DNA of 64,000 bases from Corynebacterium minutissimum (GCF_000988205.1 NZ_LAYQ01000009.1:22941-86940); one strand, 5' to 3'. Shown: positions 33,483 to 42,117, counted from the stretch's first letter. Program-made: numbers and translations. The notes: a model not told the origin generated them from the sequence alone.

Positions 33483-34820
33483 CTAAATCATGTCCCAGAT
33501 GGTCACGGCCATAATTAGCAGGCCCATACCGAAGACGAAGTAGTTCCACGGGTCATTGCGGAATTGCTTGTACACGTCCAGTTTCTTGAACATATACACC
33601 GGAACCAGGTAGACGATGAACGCCACGAAGACACCGGAGACAACCGAAATCATGGAAATGATGGAGGGGTTAAAGATCGCCACGAGCGTGGTGCACACGA
33701 AGGCGATGAGATAAATGATGTTGAGCAGCGTGCGGTGCGAGACCTTCTCCGCCAGCTTCGGCGCAGCGTTCTTCAGCAGGTACTCCGTGCCTTCTTCGGT
33801 ACCGAGCATGTGGCCGAAGTAGGAGGAGACGATGGCGCAGATGACCACGATGGGGGCCATGTAAGCCATGAACGGAGTGCCAGTGACGTTGGCGAAGTAG
33901 GAGAGCACCGGGATGTTTTGCTCGAGGGCCTCATTCATGCCGTCGGCGCCGAGTGCGAGGACGCAGGACCATACAAAGAACATGGTGAAGACGACGAGCA
34001 GGATAGCGGTGTAGAACTCCGTGCGGGAAACGCGCTTTTCGGTCTTCTCGCCGTATTGCGGCTGCATGTCGATGGCGAACTGCGACAGCGCCGCCATGTG
34101 GGAGAAGGAGAAGACCAGCACCGGCAGGATGAGGAAGATGCCCTTGATGATGCCGCCGTAGCCATTCGAGCCGTCATCGAAATGGATGAAGCTGTGCAGG
34201 TCCCAGCGTGGGATGAGGTAGATGGAGGTGACGGCCAGGGCGATAATCAGCGGGTAGACCAGCACCTGGGCCAGCCAGATCATCGGCTTGCGGCCGATGG
34301 CGAAGGCGCCGGTCATCACGCCCACGCAGAGCATGGCCAGCAGCCACCGGTCGAGCGACGGGCCACCCAGCTGGTTGACAATGAAGCTATCCACCGCGTT
34401 GGTGATGGAGACACCATAGATGAGGACGGTGGAAAAGACCGTGATCCAGTACAGCACCGCGAAGACGATTCCTTGGCCCTTGCCCAGATACTGGGAGACC
34501 AACTCGAGGATGTCCTTGCCGTGGTCCTCCGTGGGCGCACCCGCAACAATGCGTGCATAGGTCCGGTGCGAAAAGTACACCAAGGGGAAGATGAAGACCG
34601 TGGCAAAGACCAGCGGCCAGAACCCGAAACCGCCGGCATTCAGCGGCAGGAAGAGGATGCCAGCACCCACGGCGGTGCCGAAGAGCGTAATGATCCACGA
34701 TGCGGTGGAGGCAGCGGGGCGCTGCTTGGCGACGACCCCATCGCCCACAATGTGCTCGCCTTCCTTCAGCTGGCTAGCGGGTACGGCATTCGAAGTTGGA
34801 GGAGTATGTGTCGTGCTCAT
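33483..34820 (-). CDS. Amino-acid permease, serine/threonine or aromatic (HAAAP family)
   Basis: This 445-residue transporter has a 40-residue cytoplasmic N-terminus and about 11 membrane segments. The first contains LFGTAVGAGILFLPLNAGGF, the hallmark broken helix of the hydroxy/aromatic amino-acid permeases (SdaC, TdcC, TyrP). FSFSHMAALSQFAIDMQ and YFGHMLGTEEGTEYLL are also typical of the serine/threonine branch. AAGGAGG precedes the ATG at 34820. It sits between a ThDP enzyme (12 bases upstream) and an aminotransferase (13 bases downstream), so it should import the amino acid that the two enzymes process. Which amino acid cannot be read from sequence. Confidence 0.85.
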   Translation of the reverse strand: MSTTHTPPTSNAVPASQLKEGEHIVGDGVVAKQRPAASTASWIITLFGTAVGAGILFLPLNAGGFGFWPLVFATVFIFPLVYFSHRTYARIVAGAPTEDHGKDILELVSQYLGKGQGIVFAVLYWITVFSTVLIYGVSITNAVDSFIVNQLGGPSLDRWLLAMLCVGVMTGAFAIGRKPMIWLAQVLVYPLIIALAVTSIYLIPRWDLHSFIHFDDGSNGYGGIIKGIFLILPVLVFSFSHMAALSQFAIDMQPQYGEKTEKRVSRTEFYTAILLVVFTMFFVWSCVLALGADGMNEALEQNIPVLSYFANVTGTPFMAYMAPIVVICAIVSSYFGHMLGTEEGTEYLLKNAAPKLAEKVSHRTLLNIIYLIAFVCTTLVAIFNPSIISMISVVSGVFVAFIVYLVPVYMFKKLDVYKQFRNDPWNYFVFGMGLLIMAVTIWDMI

Positions 34821-34832
34821 GGTGAGCCTCCT

Positions 34833-36517
34833 TTAGCTGGTGGGCGTTTCGTCGGTGTGTAAAACCGGGGAGGGCGGGATAGGCAGGGAATGGGCCTGGT
34901 CGGTGATGACGTTGAGAAGCGCTGGTACGCCGTCCTCGGCGATGGCGCGCAGGGCGCGGGCCACGGCCTCCGGTACCTGGGCGTCATCAGTGATGAGCTC
35001 GCCGTGGGCGCCGAAGCCGCGGGCAACCGCCGCGAAATCCGGGTTGACAAGCTGCGTGCCGGAAACGCGGTCGGGGAAGTGCTTCTTCTGGTGATCGCGG
35101 ATGGTTCCGAACTCGCCATTGGACATGACGATGATGAGAAAAGGCGCGCCGTATTGCAGCGCGGTGGCCAGTTCTTGGCCGTTCATGAGGTATTCGCCGT
35201 CGCCAGCAATGGTGACGACGGTGCGCTCCGGGAACTGCAGTTTGGTGGCCACTGCGGCCGGGATGGAGTAGCCCATCGAGCCGTTGCGCACGCTGAACTG
35301 GGAGGGGTAGACCTGCGAGCGCAGGAACTGCTGGGCCCAGATGCAGTGGTTGCCGGCGCCGAAGGTGTAGATGGAATCCTTCGGCAGCTGCTCGTGCAGC
35401 GCGGCGAAGACGGCCTCCATGTGGGCGGTGCCTTCTTTACCGGGACGATAGTCCGCGGGCTCGGGGAGGGTGGCGAAGTCGAGGTGGTTCGCGTGCGCGG
35501 CGTCGAACCACTCGCCGCGCTTGTCCTTGCCCTCGACGCTCAGGCGGTCCAGGGTGTGAGCGAAGGCCACGGGGCTCGCCACGATGTGCTCTACCAGCGC
35601 CACCGAGTGGCCTCGCAGACTGGTATCGGGGTTGATGGCGATGTTGCGTGCCTGCGGTGACTGGCGCAAGGTGTAACCGTCGGTAGGAACATCACCGAGA
35701 ACGGCACCGACTTCGATGACGAGGGAGGCAGCTTCCAAAAGTTGCGCCGCGCGTGGGTCGCGCCCATAGCCGAGCCAGCCGGCGTTGGCGGGGGAGTCGA
35801 AAGGCACGCGGTCAGCGGCGCGGAAGTCTTGAATGATGGGGATGCGGTGCTCTTCGGCGAAGCGGGTGATCGTCTCTGCGGCTTCCGGGGTCCAGCGCAG
35901 GCCGCCGGCGAAAATGAGTGGGCGCTCTGCGCGGCTTAGTTCGCGGGAGAGGAGGTCCAGGTGCTCGTCGAAAGCGCGCCTTCCGACACCGGGATGGGTG
36001 GGTGGATGCTGCCGGTGAACTCCTGGTGGAGAATATCCTCCGGCAGGCCCACGATGACGGGGCCGGGGCGGCCCTGCTGGGCTTGGAAGAAGGCTTCGGC
36101 CACGACGCGGGAGGCACGCGACGGATCGTCGAGGACAAAGACCTGCTTGGCCTGGGTGCCGAACCACGCCTTGGGATCGAATTCCTGGAAGGACTCGCGG
36201 TCACGATCCGAGATGGGGATAAGGCCCACGAAGAGGACGAGCGGGGTGGCATCCTGCCAGGCGGTATGGATACCCACGTAGGCGTTGGCCGCGCCGGGGC
36301 CGCGGGTGACCATGGCGACGCCGGGCTGTCCGGTGGCTTTGCCGTGGGCTTCAGCCATGTAGGTGGCACCGCCTTCGTGGCGGCAGACGATGGCCTTCAC
36401 GGGGGAATCGTAGAGGCCGTCGAGCACGGGCAGGAAGCTTTCGCCGGGCACGAGGAATGCGCGGGTGACGTTGTGCGCGGCGAGGGATTCGGCAATGGCG
36501 GCGCCGACGTGTGACAT
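34833..36517 (-). pseudogene. Thiamine-diphosphate enzyme (acetolactate synthase/decarboxylase family), one frameshift
   Basis: ATG 36517 follows GGGAGG. The N-terminal part has FLVPGESFLPVLDGLYDSP and the activating glutamate in CRHEGGATYMAEAHGKATG, and proceeds to PPIPVSEGA. There one base seems to be missing at about 35974-35979 (GGCGCGCT on the coding strand), and the second frame continues AFDEHLDLLSRELSRAERPL to the stop. The C-terminal domain holds the ThDP/Mg motif IAGDGEYLMNGQELATALQY and IIVMSNGEFGTIRDHQ. Joined length is about 562 residues, normal for the family. It may decarboxylate the 2-oxo acid made by the aminotransferase or act as a synthase or ligase; family alone does not decide. 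It is first gene of the unit, divergent from a LysR regulator. Confidence 0.85.
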
Positions 36518-36646
36518 GGAAACCTCCCTGGGGTTGTTGTGGTAGTGGTCTCATTATTCTTTGGTGATGCCATGTTGTCTAATGTCGAAAAAGCTGGAAA
36601 GCCATACCCTCAAGGCATTGGTAGTGGTAGAAGTAAGGGAATGGAC

Positions 36647-37528
36647 ATGGTGAAGGCCAAATATTTCCTTGCGGTTGCCGAAGCTGGCACGGTGACTGCC
36701 GCCGCGGAGCGCCTGGGCATTACCCAGCCGGCGCTGAGCCGGCAGCTGCGGCGCTTTGAAAAGGAGCTGGACCTGGAGCTTTTCGTGCGGGCCGGTTCCG
36801 CACTGGCGCTCAGCGACGCGGCACACGCTCTCATTCCGACGTGCCGCCGCCTCCTCGCCGAATCCGCGCGCGCCGGGCAGGCGGTGGAGGCACTCCGCGC
36901 GGGCAGTATCCCGGCGCTGCGCGTGGCTGCTACGCCGACGACGATTTCGACTCTGCTTGCGCCCTTTATCGAGGCCGCTGGCTCGACTATCCCACTGCTC
37001 ACCACGACCCCGGTTACGCACTACGACGTCTTCGACGCGCTGGAAGGCTCCGCCGACGTGGTGATTGCCACCATCCCGCCGGGCAATGACGTGGCCTCAT
37101 TGGCGTTGGGCACGATTCCGGTGCGCGCCTGGGTGCTGCCGACGCACCCATTGGCGCTGGAGTGCGCGGGTTCGACCAGCGTGGAGGTTAAAAGGTTATT
37201 GCAAGAAAAGATGGCTCTGCCTTCGCGGCGCAGCGTGTCCCGTGGGGTGGTGGATTCCTTCGTGGGCACGGCTGGCTGTGCCTTGGGCTCGCATGTCGAG
37301 TGCGATGACACCGCAACCTTGAGCGCCTTGGCCCGCTCGGGCCGAGCCGTGGCCTTGATGACAGAACTGCAGCCGGCGCGGCTGGTGGGTTTCGACGTGG
37401 TCGATGGTGAACGGACTCTGGGCGGTGTGCCGCTGGTGGCGGCGTGGTCCCCGGGGCACTTCGCGGGGCAGGAAATTGCGCAGATTGCTGAGCGCTTCCG
37501 TAGTTTTATTGCGGGGTCGCTTCGCTAA
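36647..37528 (+). CDS. LysR-type transcriptional regulator
   Basis: This 293-residue regulator has an N-terminal winged helix-turn-helix (AEAGTVTAAAERLGITQPAL then SRQLRRFEKELDLELFVR) and a periplasmic-binding-like effector domain. ATG 36647 is chosen because AAGGG lies 8 bases upstream; ATG 36641 is too close to that site. It diverges from the ThDP enzyme with a 129-base shared region, the standard LysR layout, and probably controls the ThDP enzyme-permease-aminotransferase unit in response to an amino acid or oxo acid. The effector domain has no unusual features. Downstream, 322 bases without a gene hold a hairpin repeat and one end of an IS110 element. Confidence 0.88.
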   Translation: MVKAKYFLAVAEAGTVTAAAERLGITQPALSRQLRRFEKELDLELFVRAGSALALSDAAHALIPTCRRLLAESARAGQAVEALRAGSIPALRVAATPTTISTLLAPFIEAAGSTIPLLTTTPVTHYDVFDALEGSADVVIATIPPGNDVASLALGTIPVRAWVLPTHPLALECAGSTSVEVKRLLQEKMALPSRRSVSRGVVDSFVGTAGCALGSHVECDDTATLSALARSGRAVALMTELQPARLVGFDVVDGERTLGGVPLVAAWSPGHFAGQEIAQIAERFRSFIAGSLR

Positions 37529-37579
37529 GGCGGTTTTCTTGGTGCTGGGCGGTGTGCGCGCTTGGTGTGCGCTGGATAA

Positions 37580-37650
37580 AACTGCCCCGGTTGCCAAAGT
37601 TCTGGCCAGATCTTGAATCAGAAGCGATAGCTTTGGCAGCAATGGCAGTT
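37580..37650. repeat. 71-nt hairpin repeat, copy 2
   Basis: This is the second copy of the 29930-30000 element. Three nested stems are perfect here: AACTGCC (37580-37586) with GGCAGTT (37644-37650), TGCCAAAG (37592-37599) with CTTTGGCA (37631-37638), and TTCTG with CAGAA around the loop. It lies 56 bases from the IS110 end. Confidence 0.75.
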
Positions 37651-37850
37651 GCTCGGCGCGCGGTAGCGCGCCATGTTAGCGTGGAGGCCAAACTTTCCGG
37701 GGGGGTGTTCCTATATAGGTTGTCAACTCCGTGGGTGGGCTTGTTGGGGGCATGAAGGGCTTCTGCTTCGCCGTGTGAATGTTGTTTTCGGGCATCTCGA
37801 GGAGCCGATTGGGCTTGCTGCTCAATCGGCTTGGATGGGGGCTGTTGGTT

Positions 37851-39059
37851 CTAAGCTGCTGTGGCCTGTTGGACTGTGGAGATGTCTCGGTAGAGCTCGC
37901 CGCTACGCATCATGGCGAAGAGAACGTTTAGGCGTCGGCGTGCGAGTGCGACAACTGCGGCGTTGTGTCTTTTGCCTTCTTTGCGTTTTCGTTCATAGAA
38001 TTGTCGGGAACGCTCGTGGAATCTGATCGATGCAAAAGACGATTGCCATAGGGCGTTCTTTAATTTTTTGTTGCCAGCCCGGTTGGGCGAATTCGACATG
38101 ATGGACGTTCCCGACTGATTCGTCCGCGGTGATAGGCCTGCATAGGACGCTAGGTGCGCTGCATCGGGGAAGTCGGACATATCGCCAACGGTCATGAGGA
38201 TCTGCGCGGCGCTACGCGGACCGATGCCGGGCATGGATAAAAGAATCTCGGTGTGAGGAATGTCCTGGATGAGCTTGAGTACCTGCGCCTCGATTTCTTT
38301 ACGATGCTCGAGTTTGGCCAATGCATCTTTGGCGGACATTGCTACGCCAAGTTCGGCGTATTCTGCCCCGGCAATGGACACGGTCTGCCCGTGGATGGCA
38401 GCAAGCATGGCATCGATGACAGGCTCAGGATTGCGTGCCCTGTGACTGCGCGCAAAGGCTGCCAGACGTGCTCTACCGACGCGTCGAATCTTGGTGGGGC
38501 CACCGTATTTCGCAAGTAGGTGGAGGATCCACTTGCGATGAATCACCTGTCCGCGCAGAACATGTTCGAATGCAGGATAGGTTCCCACGAGCGCGGATCG
38601 CATCTGGTTGATCAGGCGTGTGTAGGCCCGGGCGAGATCTTCGTCAATACCGTTGAGCACTTTCAGCTGGATAAAGACTTCCTCAACGCGGTCGACGCTG
38701 CGCAAGGCATCCGGAAGTTTTAGACCGGCATGGGCGATGACGTAGGCGTCGCGCACATCGGTCTTGGAGTTGCCGGCGTGGATGCGAGAGAGCTGCCGCA
38801 TCGCAAGCCCCGGTAGATAGCGAACGTCGGCCCCCATGTCTTGGGCGACTGCGACGGTTAACCGGCCGATGTTGTTGGGTTGATCGACAATGACAAGAAC
38901 CGAAGCGTCATCGGCGAGAAATTTGCCGAAGAGCTTGCGTAGTGAGCCTTCATGCTGGTTGATGCGTTTGGACAGGACTTGTCTGCCTTGGGAATCGAGG
39001 ACGCAGGCGTGGTGGAAGTATTTGCCGACGTCCATGCCGATGACGAAGTCATAGGCCAT
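37851..39059 (-). CDS. IS110-family transposase (DEDD recombinase)
   Basis: This 402-residue protein has an N-terminal RuvC-like DEDD domain (DFVIGMDVGKYFHHACVLDS, VLVIVDQPNNIGR, KTDVRDAYVIAHAG) and a C-terminal Transposase_20 domain with the serine-containing block LLSMPGIGPRSAAQILMTVG and AHLASYAGLSPRTNQSG. Both halves are complete, so the element may be active. AGGAGG precedes the ATG at 39059 with 9-base spacing. A 9-bp hairpin (39075-39114) lies just upstream. IS110 enzymes are now known to use a bridge RNA from the element's non-coding end to choose target and donor. Confidence 0.93.
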   Translation of the reverse strand: MAYDFVIGMDVGKYFHHACVLDSQGRQVLSKRINQHEGSLRKLFGKFLADDASVLVIVDQPNNIGRLTVAVAQDMGADVRYLPGLAMRQLSRIHAGNSKTDVRDAYVIAHAGLKLPDALRSVDRVEEVFIQLKVLNGIDEDLARAYTRLINQMRSALVGTYPAFEHVLRGQVIHRKWILHLLAKYGGPTKIRRVGRARLAAFARSHRARNPEPVIDAMLAAIHGQTVSIAGAEYAELGVAMSAKDALAKLEHRKEIEAQVLKLIQDIPHTEILLSMPGIGPRSAAQILMTVGDMSDFPDAAHLASYAGLSPRTNQSGTSIMSNSPNRAGNKKLKNALWQSSFASIRFHERSRQFYERKRKEGKRHNAAVVALARRRLNVLFAMMRSGELYRDISTVQQATAA

Positions 39060-39185
39060 GAGCGTGTGCCTCCTAGCGATGAATGAGAAGTTGGATTATT
39101 TATGCTTCATCGCTGGGGTTGGTCGGACATACTTGCACTGGCATCCACATTACTGTGAGACCTCATACCACCTGGGCTGGGTCAG
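39060..39185 (-). ncRNA. Candidate bridge RNA region of the IS110 element
   Basis: In IS110-group elements the guide (bridge) RNA is encoded upstream of the recombinase. This 126-base non-coding stretch occupies that place. It contains a 9-bp stem AGCGATGAA (39075-39083) with TTCATCGCT (39106-39114) next to the ribosome site. It is shorter than known bridge RNA regions, and I could not assign target and donor loops by eye. Confidence 0.4.
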
Positions 39186-39193
39186 GTTCCTAT

Positions 39194-39510
39194 TAGCAGT
39201 TTGAGTATGTCACTGTCTTCGGCGACATCACCCCCCGGATCATTTTCAGACAGGGACAGGAATAAGCCATACCGAAGCCAGCGACTAGTTCCACTGTTCT
39301 TGCGAATGGAGGGAACGGAAGTAAACATAACCCGCCCAATCGGGTGGACGGCCTATGAATCTTCGGTGCCCTGGGGTGGAACTGCTAACAACGTAATGGG
39401 TATTGAGCAGAGTGATATTTAGCCCGCTGCGTTCGGCTTGGTCGATGTGGATTTGGTCAGGAAACCAGGATGAGGCCGCCGATCCAGTTAAGGAAACGGA
39501 CGGGGCCTAT
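39194..39510. other. 317 bases with no recognisable gene
   Basis: The stretch lies between the IS110 end and the iterated 10-bp repeat. The open frames here are short, lack ribosome sites and resemble nothing I know. It may be the remnant of a gene or intergenic region into which the IS inserted. Confidence 0.5.
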
Positions 39511-39555
39511 CGGTGCCAAATGGTGCCAAATGGTGCCAAATGGTGCTACCCTAGT
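39511..39555 (+). promoter_or_regulatory. Iterated 10-bp operator with a -10 element, no gene attached
   Basis: The unit TGGTGCCAAA occurs in tandem three times (39511-39540, first base varied) and a fourth partial TGGTGC at 39541-39546 runs into TACCCTAG, a possible -10. The 10-base period places the sites on one face of DNA. The layout resembles autoregulated antitoxin promoters, yet no such gene follows. Confidence 0.5.
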
Positions 39556-39586
39556 GTTATTGCCACCTGTTACGACAGGATTGGAA

Positions 39587-39630
39587 GAAGACCCTGGGAC
39601 CCCAGCCGGACGACTGGACTCAGGGTCTTC
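39587..39630. terminator. Hairpin terminator downstream of the broken DUF3800-like gene
   Basis: A 10-bp perfect stem (GAAGACCCTG at 39587-39596, CAGGGTCTTC at 39621-39630) has a CCAG/CTGG sub-stem in the loop. It can serve the minus-strand gene ending at 39639 and any transcript from the plus-strand iterated promoter at 39511. Confidence 0.65.
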
Positions 39631-39638
39631 GCCTGCCT

Positions 39639-40219
39639 CTAGAGGGAATCCGGGGTGGGACGGTTGAGGACCACTTTCTCGTGCAGCTTCTCCCAGTACT
39701 GCTCTTCCCCTAGATGGACGGAGTTCAGTGCTTCCAGAACGGCATCTGGAATCCAGAGCAGGGGATCATCGCCACCGCGTACGTGTTGCAGTCGGATGCC
39801 AGCACTTTGTCCCTGGCCCTGCAGGGCAACTATATGGGCGACGTCTCGCCTGTTTGTGCTTCTTGCCGGCTTTCCAAAGTGACGTTGTGGACGTGCATCT
39901 CGGAGAGCTCGAAGTACATCTGCTCCAAGCATTTCCTGCGGTGCCTCTCCGTCTTCTTGCTCACTTCACTCCGGTGGGTGATGATCGCTTGCATGGAGTC
40001 GATCTCGGAAAGGGTGTCCACGATTTTTCGGCGTCGGCTATTACGTTCGTCGGTCCAGTGAAGTTTGACCTGGCCAGGAAGTCGTAGTGGACGCAGCTCC
40101 TCGCGTATTTTTTCCAAGTCTTGAGTGTTGATGATGGCTGCACACACCATGTACTCCTGCCGGTCTGGGGGTCTAAGGGCGGAGGACTCATCGATGTAGG
40201 CGACTAGCTGTGATTCCAC
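39639..40219 (-). pseudogene. DUF3800-like protein, interrupted by one frameshift
   Basis: The N-terminal frame starts at a probable GTG (40219) with VESQLVAYIDESSALRPP, matching the Y-[IV]-D-E-S opening of DUF3800 proteins, and continues to NVTLESRQEAQ. One A seems missing from a run (TTT at 39853-39855 on the plus strand). With AAAA the frame becomes AQNRRDVAHIVALQGQGQS and continues to DDPLLWIPDAVLEALNSV and the stop at 39639, about 193 residues. DUF3800 proteins are uncharacterised, often found on mobile or defence islands, and keep conserved acidic residues suggesting a nuclease-like fold. Its place beside an IS110 element and a composition less GC-rich than the core genes suggest it was acquired. 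Confidence 0.65.
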
Positions 40220-40586
40220 CCTGAAATTGTAGCCCGTCCGGGCCGACGCACCCCTCGGCCCGGTACCAACTACCCGGAACACGGCAGTACCGAGTCCCCA
40301 GAACACCGGTACCAAAAACTCGCATCTGACAACCGTAGATGCCTTGGCAGTGCCCTGGATAGAATCTCATGGAGAAGATCCTGACACAGTAGAGTCCGTT
40401 TGCCTGCTTGCCGATTCGGAGACATTCTTCTTCACTACCGTTGATTGGCCACACTGCTTCTGGCATGTCTTCGTCCCAGTTTGGAACGCAGTTCTCAGCG
40501 GTGCAGCCAGCGGCTTCAAGAATACTGTCGGAAATCTCGGAAATCTCGGTTTCGGTCGCTTCTCGCGTCCACGCAATCGCGTTCAT
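40188..40586 (-). CDS. Hypothetical protein of the accessory islet
   Basis: A 132-residue open frame starts at ATG 40586, with AAGGGG 6 bases upstream. The first 72 residues (AIAWTREATETEISEISDSI and onward, acidic) look like a real protein. The cysteine- and glycine-rich remainder looks less natural, so the true end may be earlier if another base is missing, or the gene may be decayed. It overlaps the GTG of the DUF3800-like gene by 32 bases. No family recognised. Confidence 0.35.
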   Translation of the reverse strand: MNAIAWTREATETEISEISDSILEAAGCTAENCVPNWDEDMPEAVWPINGSEEECLRIGKQANGLYCVRIFSMRFYPGHCQGIYGCQMRVFGTGVLGTRYCRVPGSWYRAEGCVGPDGLQFQGGITASRLHR

Positions 40587-40610
40587 CATCGTCCCCTTTG
40601 GGGGCCGAGG

Positions 40611-41594
40611 CTAGAAGCGTTCCTGGCCGCGCTCGCGGATCTTCTCGTAGAAGTCAGGCTTGGCGGAGCCATAGCGTGAGCGGGAGCGGCGCGAAGGCTG
40701 CGTTCCAGCGGCCAGTCCTGGTGCTGGGGTAGAAGGCGCTGTGGCGTCGGGGTGCTCGAACGCAGGCTCCTCGTGCTCGGAGATATCGACGTCTGCGGCC
40801 GCATCGGGGGAGCCGGCGCCGGTGCCAATAGCTGCCGCAGTCGCCTCAGCCATCAGGGCCTCTTCCTCACGGGCGCGGCGGCGCTCCCGAATCTCGGACC
40901 ACACGAAATACGCAAAGCCCAGCGGTGCCATCACGCCGAAGGCAATCCACTGGTAGCCGTAGGAGAGGTGGTTGCCGCGGTCCAGCTTCGGCACCGGCAG
41001 CGCATGCAGCTCACCTGGCTGATCGGGGGAGAGTTGGAGGTAGTCGTGGGCGAGGGGGACGTCGACAAGCTCTGCGATCTGCTCCGTATTGATGGAGTAG
41101 ACCTGCGTGTAGCCCTGCTCCTCAATGGGGGCGGAGGAGTGCTCGCGCTCGTTGTAGCGCGCCATGCCCACGATGGTCACCTTCTCCGAGGGGGCCGGAT
41201 CGATGTGGGGAACGGAATTGCCCTCATCCGTGGGTACCCAGCCGCGGTTGACCAGGAAAGTCTCGCCGGAGTCGGTCTCAAAGGGAATCAGCGACTGGAA
41301 GCCCGGAGCGGACTCCACCGGGCGCAGGCGCAGCAGCACCTCATCCTCGGGAAGATAGTGGCCGGTCAGCTCCGCGCGTTCCCACTCCTTGCGCAGGGAG
41401 CCATCGGCGGAAAAGACTTCGGTGACGGGCTGGGGGTCGGCGTCATAGGCCTCCTCAATGAGGTGGTTGCGCTCCACAATCTGGTCGTCTTTATTCAGCT
41501 GCCACGGTGCGAGCACCGTGAAAGACAAATAGGAAAAGGCGACGATGAAGATGAGAAAGAGCACCCACCCAGGCTTGAGGAATGTCTTGAGCAT
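40611..41594 (-). CDS. SURF1 family protein
   Basis: This 327-residue membrane protein is of the SURF1 family, which assists cytochrome c oxidase (aa3) assembly. The N-terminal membrane segment is LFLIFIVAFSYLSFTVLAPW followed by QLNKDD. The external domain has LLRLRPVESAPGFQSLIPFE and FLVNRGWVPTDEGN, and the second membrane segment is YGYQWIAFGVMAPLGFAYFV, giving the usual two-helix topology. A C-terminal cytoplasmic extension of about 90 residues rich in A, E, R and S is common in corynebacterial versions. The ATG at 41594 lacks a clear ribosome site. It is the first core gene after the accessory islet. Confidence 0.9.
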   Translation of the reverse strand: MLKTFLKPGWVLFLIFIVAFSYLSFTVLAPWQLNKDDQIVERNHLIEEAYDADPQPVTEVFSADGSLRKEWERAELTGHYLPEDEVLLRLRPVESAPGFQSLIPFETDSGETFLVNRGWVPTDEGNSVPHIDPAPSEKVTIVGMARYNEREHSSAPIEEQGYTQVYSINTEQIAELVDVPLAHDYLQLSPDQPGELHALPVPKLDRGNHLSYGYQWIAFGVMAPLGFAYFVWSEIRERRRAREEEALMAEATAAAIGTGAGSPDAAADVDISEHEEPAFEHPDATAPSTPAPGLAAGTQPSRRSRSRYGSAKPDFYEKIRERGQERF

Positions 41595-41625
41595 GATGAT
41601 CAGTCTAGTAGCCGCAAAAGATTAT

Positions 41626-42117
41626 CTAGCCGTGGTTCGTCTTAATCCACTCGAGCAGACCTGGAACGGCGGCGTCGATCTCTTCGCGGGTACGGGCGAA
41701 GTCCTCCTCCGTGCCGTAGAACGGGTCCTCCACGATGGCGTCCTCCGGAGAATTTGGGTCGAAGCTGCGCATGAGGCGCACCTTGTCCTTCGGGATGCCG
41801 CGCTCGATAAGGGCATCGCGGTGGCCGGTATCCATGGCCACGAACAGGTCCGCGTCCATGTGCTCCGGACCCAGCTGGGCGGCCTGGTGGCCAGCGCCAT
41901 CGTGCCCGCCGCGGCGCAGCTCAGCCACAGCGCGCTCGTCTGCGCCCTGGCCCACGTGCCAGCCGCCGAGGCCGCAGGAGTCCACGCGGGCGAGGAGATC
42001 GAGCATGTCGGTCTCCATGGCATCACGGGTAATGATTTCCGCCATTGGTGAGCGGCAAATATTGCCCGTGCACACGAAGACGATGTGGAGCTGGTTGTCG
42101 TTCTCCGGAGGCGTCAT
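41626..42117 (-). CDS. Low-molecular-weight protein tyrosine phosphatase
   Basis: This 163-residue cytoplasmic phosphatase has the P-loop VFVCTGNICRSPMAEIITRD near the N-terminus (C-x5-R-S) and the general-acid loop VEDPFYGTE near the C-terminus, both complete. Such enzymes dephosphorylate tyrosine on proteins involved in signalling or polysaccharide export; related arsenate reductases lack this exact acid loop. ATG 42117 is chosen for AAGGAGCC 6 bases upstream; the longer frame lacks any signal. It lies 31 bases upstream of SURF1 on the same strand and is divergent from nif3. Confidence 0.92.
   Translation of the reverse strand: MTPPENDNQLHIVFVCTGNICRSPMAEIITRDAMETDMLDLLARVDSCGLGGWHVGQGADERAVAELRRGGHDGAGHQAAQLGPEHMDADLFVAMDTGHRDALIERGIPKDKVRLMRSFDPNSPEDAIVEDPFYGTEEDFARTREEIDAAVPGLLEWIKTNHG

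Larger units (their letters stand above)
37707..39193 (-). mobile_element. IS110-family insertion sequence
   Basis: A DEDD-type IS110 transposase gene is bracketed by an identical 8-bp sequence, GTTCCTAT, at 37707-37714 and 39186-39193, 1,479 bases apart. IS110 elements lack classical terminal inverted repeats and are flanked by a short core shared by target and element, which this matches in size and position. Non-coding stretches of about 135 bases lie on each side of the gene. The exact end within the core is not determined. It sits in an accessory islet. Confidence 0.75.

Noticed and set aside
33564..34862. 432-codon plus-strand frame opposite the amino-acid permease
   Set aside because: The translation is hydrophilic, D/H/R-rich and has no membrane segments or motif, as expected for the antisense of a membrane protein gene.
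39511..39546. Tandem 10-bp repeats considered as a CRISPR array
   Set aside because: The units are directly adjacent with no spacers and no cas gene is present.
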